Assembly (NCBI GenBank): GCA_024244665.1
Contig: JAAEOI010000562.1
Location: forward strand, 1 to 13,899
Source of the DNA: Bacteroidota bacterium
GTDB taxonomy: Bacteria; Bacteroidota; Bacteroidia; Bacteroidales; GCA-2748055
Length of the DNA stretch: 13,899 nt
Direction of reading: 5' to 3'
Position 1 is the first letter of the stretch. Each line of letters begins with the position of its first letter. A program made the position numbers and the translations under genes. The notes below the pieces were generated by a model. That model was not told the origin of the DNA. It was given only the letters and a program-made list of their open reading frames with translations, and made no database searches. Positions 13,598 through 13,899 of this stretch are shown in pieces.

Positions 13598-13615
13598 CAC
13601 TCAGGCCCCTGCATA

Positions 13616-13636
13616 AAAAGCTCCACCGGAGCTTTT
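13616..13636. terminator. intrinsic terminator downstream of right direct repeat
   Basis: AAAAGCTCC (13616-13624) and GGAGCTTTT (13628-13636) form a perfect 9-bp stem with a 3-base loop, ending in T residues on the plus strand and in TTTTT on the minus strand, so it may work both ways. It would suit a tRNA-type transcript ending here, although the tRNA copy before it is incomplete. Confidence 0.75.
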
Positions 13637-13899
13637 CTTCACAGCCTGTCTAGGTGGTTTTTTCTTTCTTGCCAGTTTGTTGCCAGGATTTGAGGGAAAG
13701 GTTGGTGGGAATTGCCATTTATCATGGTTCTATTCCTACAATGATAAGAGTAGCAGCAGGAACTCCTCTTCCTTGTCATGCAATTCCATCTCAACCCATC
13801 TATCAAAACCAGTACATACCACTCCCCTGTAGCACAATAAAACCAACAATCCTATTTAAACAATCTTAATTCTAGCTAAATTTGAGGAGTATAGGCAAC
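13637..13899. other. no recognisable gene to window end
   Basis: The stretch has open frames of up to about 70 codons on the plus strand (for example 13654-13869), but their translations have no domain, no hydrophobic pattern and odd composition. I see no promoter, tRNA or transposon end. It may be remnant DNA beyond the island, or the upstream region of a gene outside the window. Confidence 0.4.

Noticed and set aside
13379..13600. A 73-codon minus-strand open frame between abiEi and the right repeat
   Set aside because: Unlike neighbours in composition, no domain, and it reads through the tRNA-derived repeat; probably chance.
13578..13613. A second functional tRNA
   Set aside because: Only the anticodon loop, one anticodon-stem strand and the variable loop are matched; there is no D arm, no pairing T arm and no acceptor stem.
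13654..13869. A 71-codon plus-strand open frame near the window end
   Set aside because: No motif, hydrophobic pattern or promoter supports it; the composition looks like random frame usage.

Overview
The window looks like a chromosomal segment of a Bacteroidota bacterium, probably in or near Bacteroidales/Marinilabiliales. This rests on several things seen in the sequence: promoters of the form TTG-N20-TAnnTTTG, no Shine-Dalgarno-like leaders, the ileS-dksA/traR-lspA gene order, an IleRS of the large eukaryote-like type, and a relic of a type IX secretion sorting domain. The taxon is inferred; no rRNA or other direct marker is present.

Layout. Bases 1-494 hold the 3' part of a TetR-type regulator. 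A minus-strand group follows (514-3364): a lipoprotein alkaline phosphatase, a dimethylargininase-like hydrolase and a secreted glycerophosphodiester phosphodiesterase. A plus-strand DUF502 membrane protein (3394-4020) converges with lspA and overlaps it by 4 bp. The minus-strand cluster ileS (8575-5141), dksA/traR-like (5079-4705) and lspA (4685-4017) follows. Between ileS and a HAD phosphatase (9454-8828) lies a plus-strand fragment that reads as the end of a T9SS cargo protein. A divergent pair then starts the plus-strand operon mtnA - PagL-like outer-membrane protein (9501-11743), whose genes overlap by ATGA.

The accessory part starts at 11819. An intact tRNA with anticodon CAT is followed at once by a two-gene AbiE toxin-antitoxin/abortive-infection module on the minus strand (abiEi 13330-12701, abiEii 12704-11901). 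Beyond it, at 13578-13597, a 20-nt exact copy of the tRNA anticodon-loop/variable-loop segment occurs, followed by what may be a decayed tRNA 3' half and a strong hairpin terminator. The arrangement reads as a very small integrase-less island (about 1.7 kb) inserted in the tRNA gene, with AbiE as its only cargo. The abiE promoter lies within a 9-bp perfect inverted repeat, a good candidate for the AbiEi operator. I see no gene in 13379-13899.

Other points of interest are an IleRS with a swapped GXHH signature in place of HIGH, a DksA/TraR protein that has lost most of its zinc-finger cysteines, a PagL-like protein with Asn at the catalytic Glu position, and a 9-bp tandem repeat forming the tail of the alkaline phosphatase. 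Apart from the AbiE island, the genes are mostly housekeeping or envelope functions; I see no clearly new multi-gene system.
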